From NCBI GenBank assembly GCA_946186125.1, contig CAMHLZ010000009.1:1-64000 (forward strand): 64,000 nucleotides of DNA. Reading direction: 5' to 3'. Below the pieces are notes generated by a model. It was given only the letters and a program-made list of their open reading frames with translations, did no database searches and was not told the origin of the DNA. The DNA comes from an uncultured Lachnospira sp. (GTDB taxonomy: Bacteria > Bacillota > Clostridia > Lachnospirales > Lachnospiraceae). Positions 53,402-62,008 of the stretch are shown here, in pieces (positions within the stretch are counted from its first letter, which is position 1; every line of letters begins with the position of its first letter). The translations under genes were made by a program, and so were the position numbers.

Positions 53402-54859
53402 ATGTCGGGTGATTATGAAAAAATATGTTATATTTGCAGGAGAACTGAAGACAAGACGGGAACGCAGATTACTATGCCCGGCGGAATAAGTATTTGTTCT
53501 GACTGTATGCAGAAAACATTTGATATGTTAGACGCAAACGGACTGGCAAATATTGATATGGGAGCTTTTGGATTTAATCCCGAAGGGCAGTCAAATGTAA
53601 GTGAAAGCGTAGAAAATCAAGATATAGCAGAAAAAGAAGATGGTGGAGAAAAGCAGGACAAAAAAGATATTTCACGACTTGGAAATATAAGTTTTGTTAA
53701 TCTTGCTGATTTACAGGGACAGATACCGAGAAGACAGAAGTTAAAAAAGAAAAAGAAAAATTCAGAGCCTGTTATAGATATAACTAAAATACCAGCGCCA
53801 CATAAGATTAAAGCGAGTCTTGATGAATATGTGATTGGTCAGGAACATGCCAAGAAAGTAATGTCTGTTGCAGTATACAATCATTATAAAAGAATATCTC
53901 TTGGCGATGATCCGGATGTATTAATAGGAAAGTCTAACATGCTCATGATTGGACCGACCGGATGTGGCAAGACATATTTGGTTCAGACACTCGCAAAGCT
54001 GCTTGATGTACCTTTGGCGATAGCAGATGCCACATCACTTACGGAGGCAGGTTATATAGGTGACGACATTGAAAGCGTAGTATCAAAACTTCTGGCAGCT
54101 GCTGATAATGACGTAGATAAAGCAGAGACAGGTATTATATTTATCGATGAGATAGATAAGATTGCAAAAAAGAAAAACGCTAACAGCAGGGATGTGAGTG
54201 GTGAAAGTGTACAGCAGGGACTTTTAAAACTGTTAGAAGGAAGTGAAGTTGAAGTTCCTGTCGGTGCAAACAGTAAAAATGCAATGGTTCCATTGGCAAC
54301 TGTTAACACAAAGAATATTTTATTCATTTGTGGCGGGGCATTCCCTGATATTGATAATATTATAAAAGAGAGACTTAATAAACAGTCATCTATAGGATTT
54401 ATGGCTGATTTAAAGGACAAGTATGATAATGAGGAAAACATACTTAAATATGTCACCATTGACGATTTGAAAAACTATGGAATGATTCCTGAATTTCTTG
54501 GAAGGCTTCCTATATTGTTTACGTTGGAAGGTCTTACTAAAGAAATGCTTGTAAAGGTGCTTGAAGAGCCAAAGAATGCATTGATAAAGCAATATAAAAA
54601 ACTTTTGAAAATGGATGAGGTAGAACTGTTATTTGACGAGGGTTCATTAGAAGCAATTGCATCAAAGGCTCTCGAAAAAAAGACAGGTGCCAGAGCCCTA
54701 CGTGCCATTATCGAAGAATTTATGCTGGATATAATGTATGAGATTCCTAAGGATGATAATATAGGCAGAGTGACTATTACAAGAGAATATGTTGAGAATA
54801 CAGGCGGACCGGTCATTGAGATGAGAGGTGTACCTGTTATTGATGAGAAGGCTGAATAA
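53402..54859 (+). CDS. clpX: ClpX-like ATP-dependent protease ATPase
   Basis: 485 residues. N-terminal zinc-binding domain with CYICRRTED and ICSDCMQ; then an unusually long acidic/basic linker (about 45-125, ending KKKKKNSEP); then AAA+: GPTGCGKT (about 184-191), DEIDK, sensor and arginine-finger regions, the pore GYIGDD region, and the ClpP-docking IGF loop (about 330). ClpX is usually about 410-430 residues and sits after clpP; here no clpP is adjacent, so it may be a second, specialised ClpX. It lies 7 bases after pfk and overlaps hydF by one base. Confidence 0.92.
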   Translation: MSGDYEKICYICRRTEDKTGTQITMPGGISICSDCMQKTFDMLDANGLANIDMGAFGFNPEGQSNVSESVENQDIAEKEDGGEKQDKKDISRLGNISFVNLADLQGQIPRRQKLKKKKKNSEPVIDITKIPAPHKIKASLDEYVIGQEHAKKVMSVAVYNHYKRISLGDDPDVLIGKSNMLMIGPTGCGKTYLVQTLAKLLDVPLAIADATSLTEAGYIGDDIESVVSKLLAAADNDVDKAETGIIFIDEIDKIAKKKNANSRDVSGESVQQGLLKLLEGSEVEVPVGANSKNAMVPLATVNTKNILFICGGAFPDIDNIIKERLNKQSSIGFMADLKDKYDNEENILKYVTIDDLKNYGMIPEFLGRLPILFTLEGLTKEMLVKVLEEPKNALIKQYKKLLKMDEVELLFDEGSLEAIASKALEKKTGARALRAIIEEFMLDIMYEIPKDDNIGRVTITREYVENTGGPVIEMRGVPVIDEKAE

Positions 54860-56070
54860 TGGATTCAAATTTAAATATGACACCGTCATCAGAAAGAGTG
54901 CATATTGTATTCATCGGCAGAATGAATAGCGGAAAATCATCACTTATAAATGCCCTTACCGGCCAGCATATTTCTATCGTATCTGAAGTCGGGGGAACAA
55001 CGACGGACCCTGTCAGAAAGGCTATGGAAATTAATGGGATAGGTGCCTGCGTATTGGTGGATACGGCAGGTTTTGATGATGATGGAGAGTTGGGAGAAGA
55101 AAGAGTGAAGAGAACCGGACAGACAATAGGTTTGGCAGATATTGTTGTTATGACAATATTTGGTAAGGATATTTCGCTTGAGAAAAAATGGTATGACTGT
55201 TTGAAAGAGAAGAAAATTCCGGTAATAATTGCTCTTACCAAAGCTGATACAGATATTTATGATAATGAATTGGTAAATAGAATTGAACAGGACTTTAATC
55301 AAAAACCTGTGCTTACCTGTACAAAGACGAAAGGGGGAGTTGATGAATTACGTCGTCAGCTGGTTTTATCATTGAATAATAGTGAGCAGGAGAGATTTAT
55401 TACAGGTAGTCTGGTAGCACCGGGAGATGTGGTGATGCTTATTATGCCGCAGGACATTCAGGCACCTAAGGGAAGACTTATATTACCACAGGTACAGACG
55501 ATACGTGAATTACTTGACAGAGGATGTGTAGTTATAAGTACGACTACGGATAAGATGAATGATGCGTTATGTTCACTTAAAGAGATGCCAAAGCTTATGA
55601 TAACTGATTCACAGGTTTTCAAGAAAGTATATGATATAAAACCTGAAAAGAGTAAGCTTACTTCATTTTCTACATTGTTTGCGGCTTACAAGGGAGATAT
55701 CAGTGAATATGTTAATGGAGCAGAGAAGATACAGTACCTCACTGGAGAATCAAAAGTATTGATTGCAGAATGTTGTACACATGTGCCCATGCAGGAAGAT
55801 ATCGGACGTGTGAAGATTCCCGGATTATTGCGAAAGAGATTTGGTGAGCGAATGCAGATAGATGTGGTCAGCGGAATGGATTTTCCGGAAGATTTAAGCG
55901 TCTATGACCTGATTATACAATGCGGTGCATGTATGTTTAACCGTAGATACGTGATGAACAGAATTAATCTTGCAAAAGAGGTGAATGTTCCTATTACAAA
56001 TTATGGAATAGCCATAGCATGGTTAAATGGAATATTGGATAAGATAGAATTGCCCGAAGCGACAGAATGA
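54859..56070 (+). CDS. hydF: [FeFe]-hydrogenase maturation GTPase HydF
   Basis: 403 residues, start coupled to clpX (TAATG). Scaffold GTPase for assembly of the H-cluster. GTPase domain: FIGRMNSGKSSLINAL (G1), GTTTDPV (G2), DTAGFDD (G3), TKAD (G4). C-terminal FeS domain with the HydF motif CTH (about 303-306) and CGACM (about 354-358). Shows that the organism makes [FeFe]-hydrogenase. HydE, HydG and the hydrogenase itself are not in this window. Confidence 0.95.
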   Translation: MDSNLNMTPSSERVHIVFIGRMNSGKSSLINALTGQHISIVSEVGGTTTDPVRKAMEINGIGACVLVDTAGFDDDGELGEERVKRTGQTIGLADIVVMTIFGKDISLEKKWYDCLKEKKIPVIIALTKADTDIYDNELVNRIEQDFNQKPVLTCTKTKGGVDELRRQLVLSLNNSEQERFITGSLVAPGDVVMLIMPQDIQAPKGRLILPQVQTIRELLDRGCVVISTTTDKMNDALCSLKEMPKLMITDSQVFKKVYDIKPEKSKLTSFSTLFAAYKGDISEYVNGAEKIQYLTGESKVLIAECCTHVPMQEDIGRVKIPGLLRKRFGERMQIDVVSGMDFPEDLSVYDLIIQCGACMFNRRYVMNRINLAKEVNVPITNYGIAIAWLNGILDKIELPEATE

Positions 56071-56100
56071 CGTTTTCAATGAAAGGAAAGATTTTACAGG

Positions 56101-56718
56101 ATGGCTAAAAAGTATTATGCAGTTAGAAAAGGAAGAATTCCCGGAATATATTTGACATGGAATGATTGTAAAGCTCAGACAGACGGTTTTTCAGGAGCGG
56201 AATATAAGAGTTTTATGACGCGGGATCAGGCGGTTGCATATGTTGAAGGAGAAGCTGCAGTAGAGATAGAGACCAAGACTCAAAACGGGATTCCTGTGAC
56301 AGATGAAAAAAATGCAGTTGCGTATGTAGATGGAAGTTATAATAATGTAACAAAGGAGTTTTCTTACGGTGTTGTTATGTTTCATAATGGAGAGGAAAAA
56401 CATTTCTCAGAAAAAGTTGATGACATAAAAATGGCAGAAATGAGAAACGTTGCAGGAGAGATAAAGGGGGCTGAGTGTGCAATGCGTTATGCCATTGAAA
56501 ATAATTGTGAAACATTAGTAATCTATCATGACTACGAGGGAATTGCAAAATGGTGTACTGGCGCATGGAAAGCGAATAAAGAAGGTACAATTGCGTACAA
56601 AGAATATTATGACCAAATTAACAGTAGTCTGGCAATCGAATTCAGAAAGGTAAAAGGACATTCTGGTGACAGATATAATGATGTGGCAGACAGGCTGGCA
56701 AAGAGTGCAATTTTTTAG
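56101..56718 (+). CDS. rnhA: Ribonuclease H with viroplasmin-like N-terminal domain
   Basis: 205 residues. N-terminal caulimovirus-viroplasmin/hybrid-binding domain (AVRKGRIPGIYLTWNDCKAQ, GAEYKSFMTRDQAVAYVEG), then RNase H: AVAYVDGSYN (first Asp), AGEIKGAECAMRYAI (Glu), YHDYEGIAKW (Asp) and VKGHSGDRYNDVADRLAK (His/Asp). Degrades RNA in RNA-DNA hybrids, as in eukaryote-like RNase H1. Confidence 0.95.
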   Translation: MAKKYYAVRKGRIPGIYLTWNDCKAQTDGFSGAEYKSFMTRDQAVAYVEGEAAVEIETKTQNGIPVTDEKNAVAYVDGSYNNVTKEFSYGVVMFHNGEEKHFSEKVDDIKMAEMRNVAGEIKGAECAMRYAIENNCETLVIYHDYEGIAKWCTGAWKANKEGTIAYKEYYDQINSSLAIEFRKVKGHSGDRYNDVADRLAKSAIF

Positions 56719-56722
56719 ATGA

Positions 56723-56751
56723 TTGAATTTATATTAAAAAAATGATAAAAT
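56723..56751 (+). promoter_or_regulatory. Promoter of the YbjN-like gene
   Basis: TTGAAT (56723-56728), 17 bases, TAAAAT (56746-56751). Confidence 0.65.
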
Positions 56752-56780
56752 AGTTCAATAACTATACATGGAGGAAATTT

Positions 56781-57197
56781 ATGAATGCATTAATTAATGC
56801 TCTAGGACTTACATTTAGTAATCAGGGAATCAAGTATGCCGTAGCCGGGCAGAATGAAGAGGCTATTATTATTATGCAAAAGATGAAGAAGGCACCGGTA
56901 ACGTTAAAGATAGTCTACATAGTTGCCGAAGATATGCAGTCTATGTCTATTAAATTTTATAATCTTTATCATGTGGAACGTGTGACGGAAAGATTGATTC
57001 TAAAAGTAAATGAGCTTAATAAAATATACAGATGGGTGAAGCTCACCATAGAAGACACCGATGTAGTTATGAGCATGGATCACATGGTTGATGAGACAAA
57101 TATCGGAAGACTTGCAGTACAGCTTGCTTTAATTGGTGTACAGATGGGAGACTTGATGTATCAGCAGATTGATGAGATGTATGATAAGAAAGAGTAA
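56781..57197 (+). CDS. YbjN-like / secretion-chaperone-fold protein
   Basis: 138 residues after TGGAGG. Small alpha/beta protein: GIKYAVAGQNEEAIIIMQKM, LKIVYIVAEDMQSMSIKFYN and VKLTIEDTDVVMSMDHMVD. The alternation resembles YbjN/class I chaperone-like domains. Cytoplasmic, no signal. Ends before a strong terminator, so it is a single-gene unit. The family assignment is tentative and a specific function cannot be given. Confidence 0.6.
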   Translation: MNALINALGLTFSNQGIKYAVAGQNEEAIIIMQKMKKAPVTLKIVYIVAEDMQSMSIKFYNLYHVERVTERLILKVNELNKIYRWVKLTIEDTDVVMSMDHMVDETNIGRLAVQLALIGVQMGDLMYQQIDEMYDKKE

Positions 57198-57204
57198 GTA
57201 TGTG

Positions 57205-57226
57205 GCGTCAGCATAAAAGCTGACGC
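57205..57226 (+). terminator. Terminator-like hairpin after the YbjN-like gene
   Basis: GCGTCAGC (57205-57212), loop ATAAAA, GCTGACGC (57219-57226), then TATTATGCGTTT. The same GCGTCAGC stem recurs at 59697. Confidence 0.7.
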
Positions 57227-57267
57227 TATTATGCGTTTATAAAGAAAAAAGATAATACGGAGGTTTT

Positions 57268-58938
57268 ATGTGGAAAAAGATTAAACATGCGATATTTGTT
57301 TCACTTGCGGTTATCGGAGCTTTATTTGTTATTTTGATGATGATACCCGATGATGCTGTGGAAGATACAGAGTCTAAAAAAATCAAATCAGGCAAGGATA
57401 CCAAAGTTTCTGAAACTCAGGAATCAAAAGAAAAGAATTCAATTGAGAATATGGAAACGGTATCAGTAGGTACAGATGCCAAATCAGCAACAATTATGGT
57501 TTATGTAAATGGTTCTGATTTGGAATCAAATGCAGGAGAAGCTAGCACGGACATTTCTGAGATGGTTTCTTCGGGAATTGGTGAAAACGTGAATGTTATA
57601 ATTCAGACAATGGGAACAAAAAAATGGGATGATACATATGGAATAGATTCTTCTACCGCACAGACATACGAGGTTGCTGACGGAGGACTTTCACTTGTTC
57701 GTGACAATTTGGGACAGCTTGACTGTACATCAGAAGAAACATTATCTGAGTTTATAGGATTTTGTAAAACTAATTATCCGGCAGAGAGATATATATTTGT
57801 TTTTTGGGATCATGGTGGTGGTCCGGTTTACGGATTTGGTTATGATGAGTGGCAGGATGAGGGGCAAAGTCTTACTATAGCGGAGATGTCAAGAGCGTTT
57901 TCTGAGCATACAGACATACATTTTGATATGATAGGAATGGATTGCTGTATAATGGCTGATATTGAGACATGCTATGCTTTAGCACCTTATTGTAAATATA
58001 CACTCTTATCGGAAGATTTCGAGTCAGGGCTTGGATGGAGTTATACGAACTTTATGAAGAGTCTCGAAGAAAATCCGGGTATGTCTACGCCACTTTTAGG
58101 AAAGAAGATTATAGACGATATTATAGAAGATAATGAAGAAAGTATGAGTGGTGATTCAGCATGCATAGCATTATTTAATGAATCAACAGTTGAAAGCCTT
58201 TTTGAAGCATGGAAATCCTATGTATACAAAAATGAAGAAGCACTTTTCCAGAAAAACTTTAGTAAAAGTCACAAGGCAAAAGGCAGAACAAATAAGGGAT
58301 TTTGGGATTCATGGGAATCAGACGGCAGTAATGTTACTCTATCAGATTACTATATAACAGATATTTTGGCATTAGTAGAGAGTGTAGATAACGAAAGTGA
58401 TGAAGCAAGAAGTTTAATGTCGGCATTAAAAGCATGTGTTGCATATTATGGACATACTTCAGATAAAAATGAGCTGACCGGCATGGCAGTGTCACTGCCG
58501 TATGGAGATTCAAGCTTTTATGAGCAATTAAAAACTGTTTATATGGAACTTGGAATAGATGAAGAATATATAAATTGGCTTTCCGGATTTGTGACAACCT
58601 CAGGATATGAAGACTATTACGATTACGATAGTTTTGAAAGCAGCTGGGGGGGATGGGCTGATTATGAGAGTGATTACGGAGCAAATATCAGTAGTGGTGG
58701 AGAATGTGAATATGCGTTTGACTATGATTCTTATGATGGTGATTACTATGATTATGATAGCGGTGATTCCTACGATGATTGGATTTATGACTACGAAGAA
58801 GAAATGTGGTATCTCTATGATGATGATGTACTCTACCTTTATGATGATGAAAGCAATATTATGTATTACTATGATGAGGAGTATGACGAAATATACTATT
58901 ATGATGAAGAATATGATGAGTGGTATCTGGTAGAGTGA
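57268..58938 (+). CDS. Clostripain-like (C11) cysteine peptidase with Tyr/Asp-rich tail
   Basis: 556 residues after CGGAGG. N-terminal signal anchor (IFVSLAVIGALFVILMM), Lys/Glu-rich spacer, then peptidase C11 domain from SATIMVYVNGSDLES; catalytic His in FWDHGGGP (about 180) and Cys in GMDCCIMADIE (about 224). Secreted or membrane-tethered Arg/Lys-specific protease is the family role. The last 100 residues are extremely rich in Tyr and Asp/Glu (YDYDSF, YYYDEEYDE repeats), a low-complexity acidic aromatic tail of unknown function, perhaps for wall or cation binding. Confidence 0.88.
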   Translation: MWKKIKHAIFVSLAVIGALFVILMMIPDDAVEDTESKKIKSGKDTKVSETQESKEKNSIENMETVSVGTDAKSATIMVYVNGSDLESNAGEASTDISEMVSSGIGENVNVIIQTMGTKKWDDTYGIDSSTAQTYEVADGGLSLVRDNLGQLDCTSEETLSEFIGFCKTNYPAERYIFVFWDHGGGPVYGFGYDEWQDEGQSLTIAEMSRAFSEHTDIHFDMIGMDCCIMADIETCYALAPYCKYTLLSEDFESGLGWSYTNFMKSLEENPGMSTPLLGKKIIDDIIEDNEESMSGDSACIALFNESTVESLFEAWKSYVYKNEEALFQKNFSKSHKAKGRTNKGFWDSWESDGSNVTLSDYYITDILALVESVDNESDEARSLMSALKACVAYYGHTSDKNELTGMAVSLPYGDSSFYEQLKTVYMELGIDEEYINWLSGFVTTSGYEDYYDYDSFESSWGGWADYESDYGANISSGGECEYAFDYDSYDGDYYDYDSGDSYDDWIYDYEEEMWYLYDDDVLYLYDDESNIMYYYDEEYDEIYYYDEEYDEWYLVE

Positions 58939-58982
58939 GAATGGTAAACATTATCCAAAAGCTTTAGAGTTGATATTGGTAC

Positions 58983-59012
58983 TTGACAGAAAGTATTGAG
59001 TGATAGTAGAAT
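58983..59012 (+). promoter_or_regulatory. Promoter of the lipoprotein gene
   Basis: TTGACA (58983-58988), 18 bases, TAGAAT (59007-59012), 49 bases before the ATG. Confidence 0.7.
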
Positions 59013-59060
59013 AGGAAGTGTGAATTTTAAGTAAATATTAGTACCAAGGAGGAAAATTAG

Positions 59061-59669
59061 ATGAGAAAAAAACTTTTAGTAGTAATGATGGTAGGTATTG
59101 TATCAGCATTCGCATTTGCAGGATGTTCAGATGATGAATCAGATACATCCACAGTTACTACTTCACAGAGTCAGGATAGTAATGATAGCGTAGATGATGC
59201 AGATGATGCAGATGATGCAGATGATGCAGATGTAGAAGATGCAGAAGATGCAGATGTTGCTGATGATTCAGAAGACGGAGGATTCTCACTTCTTGATGTA
59301 AGTTCAGATATGATTGAAATTGGAGCATATGCTATGAGCGATGATGGAACAGAACTTGTATTTTCTATGTTCCAGGGTCCTGATGGAGAAGAGTATGTTT
59401 CATTATTCGGATTTGATAATAATGAAGAAAGCGGAGATGTAATCTGTGGAACATATTCTGCATCTACAGAGACAGATGATGATGGAATTCAGTGGACATT
59501 GTTAGAGGTGCAGGATGTTTATACAGGTGAGACATACCAGTTAGGTGTTGCTGAAGCTGATGGTGAAGTTGCATTTATTGATGCAGAAGGAAATGTAGTT
59601 GAGGCTGAGTATCTTGACAGTGATCAGACAATTAATTATATGGGCGCAGCAGCAGCATTAATTCAGTAG
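59061..59669 (+). CDS. Lipoprotein with Asp-Ala-Asp tandem repeat
   Basis: 202 residues after AAGGAGG. Lipoprotein signal peptide with lipobox FAFAGC. A linker of Ser/Thr/Asp and then a DNA tandem repeat (GATGATGCA units, 59191-59260) coding DDADDADD. The C-terminal domain (about 75-202) is beta-rich with GTELVFSMFQGPDGEEYVSLF and YTGETYQLGVAEADGEV. I do not recognise the family. Exposed on the outer face of the membrane; the repeat may vary in length by slippage. Confidence 0.8.
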   Translation: MRKKLLVVMMVGIVSAFAFAGCSDDESDTSTVTTSQSQDSNDSVDDADDADDADDADVEDAEDADVADDSEDGGFSLLDVSSDMIEIGAYAMSDDGTELVFSMFQGPDGEEYVSLFGFDNNEESGDVICGTYSASTETDDDGIQWTLLEVQDVYTGETYQLGVAEADGEVAFIDAEGNVVEAEYLDSDQTINYMGAAAALIQ

Positions 59670-59696
59670 TTAAAATATTTCAAGAAGAAAACAATA

Positions 59697-59722
59697 GGGC
59701 GTCAGCTTTTAAGCTGACGTCC
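59697..59722. terminator. Bidirectional hairpin between convergent genes
   Basis: GGGCGTCAGCTT (59697-59708) pairs with AAGCTGACGTCC (59711-59722), one G-U. It includes the last codons of the minus-strand deacetylase gene. Confidence 0.65.
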
Positions 59723-60454
59723 TTCTGCATTTATATTGTATGTTTCTTTGTAAATAAGCTCGGAAATCGGGACTATTTTAAATCCTTTATCCTGCAAACC
59801 CGTAATTATATCCTCTAATGCATCAGCTGTAAATTTTGCACCGTTATGGCATAAAATAATGGAGCCGTTTCCAAGATGGCTGTTATCTAAAATGGCAGTC
59901 TTTATATTTTGGACACCATAGTTTTTCCAGTCAAGACTGTCGACATCCCATTGAATTGGGAAGTAGCCGTTATCTCTGGCGACGGTAATCAGAGTGTTGT
60001 TATAATCACCGTAAGGTGGGCGGAACAGACACATATCCTTACCGGTGAGCTTTTTTACTTTTTTATGTACCCGCATTAATTCGTCTTTACACTCTTCCGG
60101 AGAAAGCTTAGACATTTCTTTATGATTCTCGCTATGGTTACCCAAATCATGACCGGCTTTTGCAATAGCTTTAACATCATCAGGATAATTATCAACCCAT
60201 CCGCCTGTCATAAAAAATGTTACTTTAACATCATGTTTTTTCAAAATCTCAAGAATTTTAGCAGTATCATCATTACCCCATGCAGCATCAAAACTAAGTG
60301 CAACGACAGGTTTTTCGGTTTCCACACAATATATAGGAAGAAGTCTGCCGACGGATTGTGAAGTTACGATTAAAGAATCAGGTATATATAATCCTATGCA
60401 AATAAGTATAGCAAGCGCAAACAGCCACAACAGAGTTTGTTTAAGAAATTTCAT
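59702..60454 (-). CDS. Polysaccharide deacetylase (CE4/NodB)
   Basis: 250 residues. N-terminal signal anchor (LLWLFALAILICIGLYIPD), then the NodB domain with VVALSFDAAWGNDDTAKIL (catalytic Asp and metal Asp), DLGNHSENHKEMS (metal His pair), FRPPYGDYN, WDVDSLDWK and SIILCHN. The SFDAAWGN form is typical of PdaB/sporulation-type deacetylases acting on peptidoglycan or chitin-like glycans. Stands alone between convergent lipoprotein and L,D-transpeptidase terminators. Confidence 0.93.
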   Translation of the reverse strand: MKFLKQTLLWLFALAILICIGLYIPDSLIVTSQSVGRLLPIYCVETEKPVVALSFDAAWGNDDTAKILEILKKHDVKVTFFMTGGWVDNYPDDVKAIAKAGHDLGNHSENHKEMSKLSPEECKDELMRVHKKVKKLTGKDMCLFRPPYGDYNNTLITVARDNGYFPIQWDVDSLDWKNYGVQNIKTAILDNSHLGNGSIILCHNGAKFTADALEDIITGLQDKGFKIVPISELIYKETYNINAEGRQLKS

Positions 60455-60501
60455 GAATATCTCCTAATTAAAAAAAGGTAGTTTATAAATAATATGACGA
60501 T

Positions 60502-60540
60502 AAAAAAAAAGTATTCCGTGTTAACGGAATACTTTTTTTG
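60502..60540 (-). terminator. Terminator of the minus-strand L,D-transpeptidase gene
   Basis: GTATTCCG (60511-60518) and CGGAATAC (60525-60532) flanked by A9 and T7, so it works on either strand. It starts right at the stop codon of the minus-strand gene. Confidence 0.93.
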
Positions 60541-61854
60541 CTATTCAGATTTGCTTTTCTTATTCTTTTTTTTATCATTGCTACTGTTGTTATTGTTATC
60601 ATCAGTCTTAATATTATCCGTATCAGAGTATTCTTCAGTAGAAGCTTCGGTATAGGCTTCGGTGTAAGCTTCAGTAGAAGCTTCAGTAGAAGCTTCGGTA
60701 TAGGCTTCAGTAGAAGCTTCAGTATAGGCTTCAGTGTAGGTCTCGGTATAGGTTTCCGTAGGAGCTTCGGTAAATGTTTCTTCAGTAGAAGGTTCCTCAT
60801 AATAAGTAGTATATTCATAATCGTCATAATTGTATTTAGCAGTGGTTTCATGCTCAATCGTGACTTTTTTAAGAGGCTGGGTTTCAACATCAAGGTCTGT
60901 AACCGTAAGCCAGACTGTCGTAGCAACAGTTCTGTTTAACAGATCAGTAATGGTATAAGTTATTTCATAGATACCAGGGGTATTAAAGTCATAATCACCG
61001 GTGACAGCTATTTTATCTGAAATGTCATTGCCACATGTATCATAGGCCGTAACATGTTTTGTAAAATCTATTGTTGAACCGGTTTTAACAATCAGATCTA
61101 CGGCATTTATAATTATCGGAGAAGCCGTATGCCAAGGATTGTCTTTATTAATATCTGTTGGATCCCATCCTGCATTTTCACTGTCTTCAGGAATTTTTAT
61201 GGCTTCCGGTTTGCCAAGAGGACCGGGGTTGTCTGCATCATCATATATGATAACAGTAGTACCTACCGGACAGTTATCGTATATCCATTTGATATCCCGG
61301 ATTGCAAATCGGACACATCCAAGTGAAGCCGGGGAACCGAGCTTGTTAAATTCGTCTGTTTCAAGTTCGTCATAATCATCATCAAAATATGGAACTGAAT
61401 GAAGCATGATTTCATCGAATATACGGTAAGCGTATTGCGCATATGAACCGTCAACCATCATCCGCCATTTATATTTTTCAGATGTGTGAAATGTTCCCAA
61501 AGGTGTGTCATCTATATTCTTGCCCGTAGAACATAACATGGCTTTTACGGGAACAGAATAATTACCTGTATCATCTTTAGTATATATTGTAGTACAATTT
61601 GCAGCTCTGTTTACCTTAATCATAAATGGACTTTCACCAGTCAGGTATGTGTCCTCTGAAAAGTCCTGTGTAACTTTTTCGGTTTCTTTTTCTTCAGACT
61701 GCTCAATTGATTCTGCCTCTTTTTTCTCTTTTGTATCATGATTGATAAATAATTTTCCAAAACATATCACGCAGGCTATTATAATAAATGACATCAACAC
61801 AAGAATTATGATGGGAGCAATACGAATACGTTTTCTTCTTTTTTTCTTCTTCAT
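60541..61854 (-). CDS. L,D-transpeptidase (YkuD) with Ig-like domain and TEA-repeat tail
   Basis: 437 residues. Lys/Arg-rich start and membrane helix (IIILVLMSFIIIACVICFG), acidic spacer, YkuD catalytic domain (about 75-215; MLHSVPYF with His, SLGCVRFAIRDIKW with the active Cys), then an Ig-like domain (about 240-335; ITYTITDLLNRTVATTVWLTV). A repetitive C-terminus follows (TEA(S/Y)TEAYTE repeats about 355-405) and a basic Asn/Lys end. Peptidoglycan crosslinking outside the membrane. The repeat tail may span the wall. Confidence 0.92.
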   Translation of the reverse strand: MKKKKRRKRIRIAPIIILVLMSFIIIACVICFGKLFINHDTKEKKEAESIEQSEEKETEKVTQDFSEDTYLTGESPFMIKVNRAANCTTIYTKDDTGNYSVPVKAMLCSTGKNIDDTPLGTFHTSEKYKWRMMVDGSYAQYAYRIFDEIMLHSVPYFDDDYDELETDEFNKLGSPASLGCVRFAIRDIKWIYDNCPVGTTVIIYDDADNPGPLGKPEAIKIPEDSENAGWDPTDINKDNPWHTASPIIINAVDLIVKTGSTIDFTKHVTAYDTCGNDISDKIAVTGDYDFNTPGIYEITYTITDLLNRTVATTVWLTVTDLDVETQPLKKVTIEHETTAKYNYDDYEYTTYYEEPSTEETFTEAPTETYTETYTEAYTEASTEAYTEASTEASTEAYTEAYTEASTEEYSDTDNIKTDDNNNNSSNDKKKNKKSKSE

Positions 61855-61946
61855 TATAAATGTTCCTTTCCAAGAGTAAATTAATCAACTGCAAATTACA
61901 TTTTACAATGATGGTAACTGAAATACAAGAAGAATTTTAAAATACA

Positions 61947-61975
61947 TTGAAATTATAATTCAAAATTGATATACT
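61947..61975 (+). promoter_or_regulatory. Promoter of glnA
   Basis: TTGAAA (61947-61952), 17 bases, TATACT (61970-61975), 33 bases before the ATG. No ANTAR-type double hairpin is seen in the short leader. Confidence 0.75.
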
Positions 61976-62008
61976 CAACTAAGATGAAAGAAAGGTGTGA
62001 GGATTACT

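Noticed and set aside
58607-58933. Met/Thr/Ile-rich plus-strand frame in the protease tail
   Set aside because: Out-of-frame reading of the Tyr/Asp-rich tail.
60610-60760. Tandem-repeat block that could suggest a CRISPR array or repeat RNA
   Set aside because: It is the TEASTE-coding repeat of the minus-strand L,D-transpeptidase; period and frame match the protein and there are no unique spacers.
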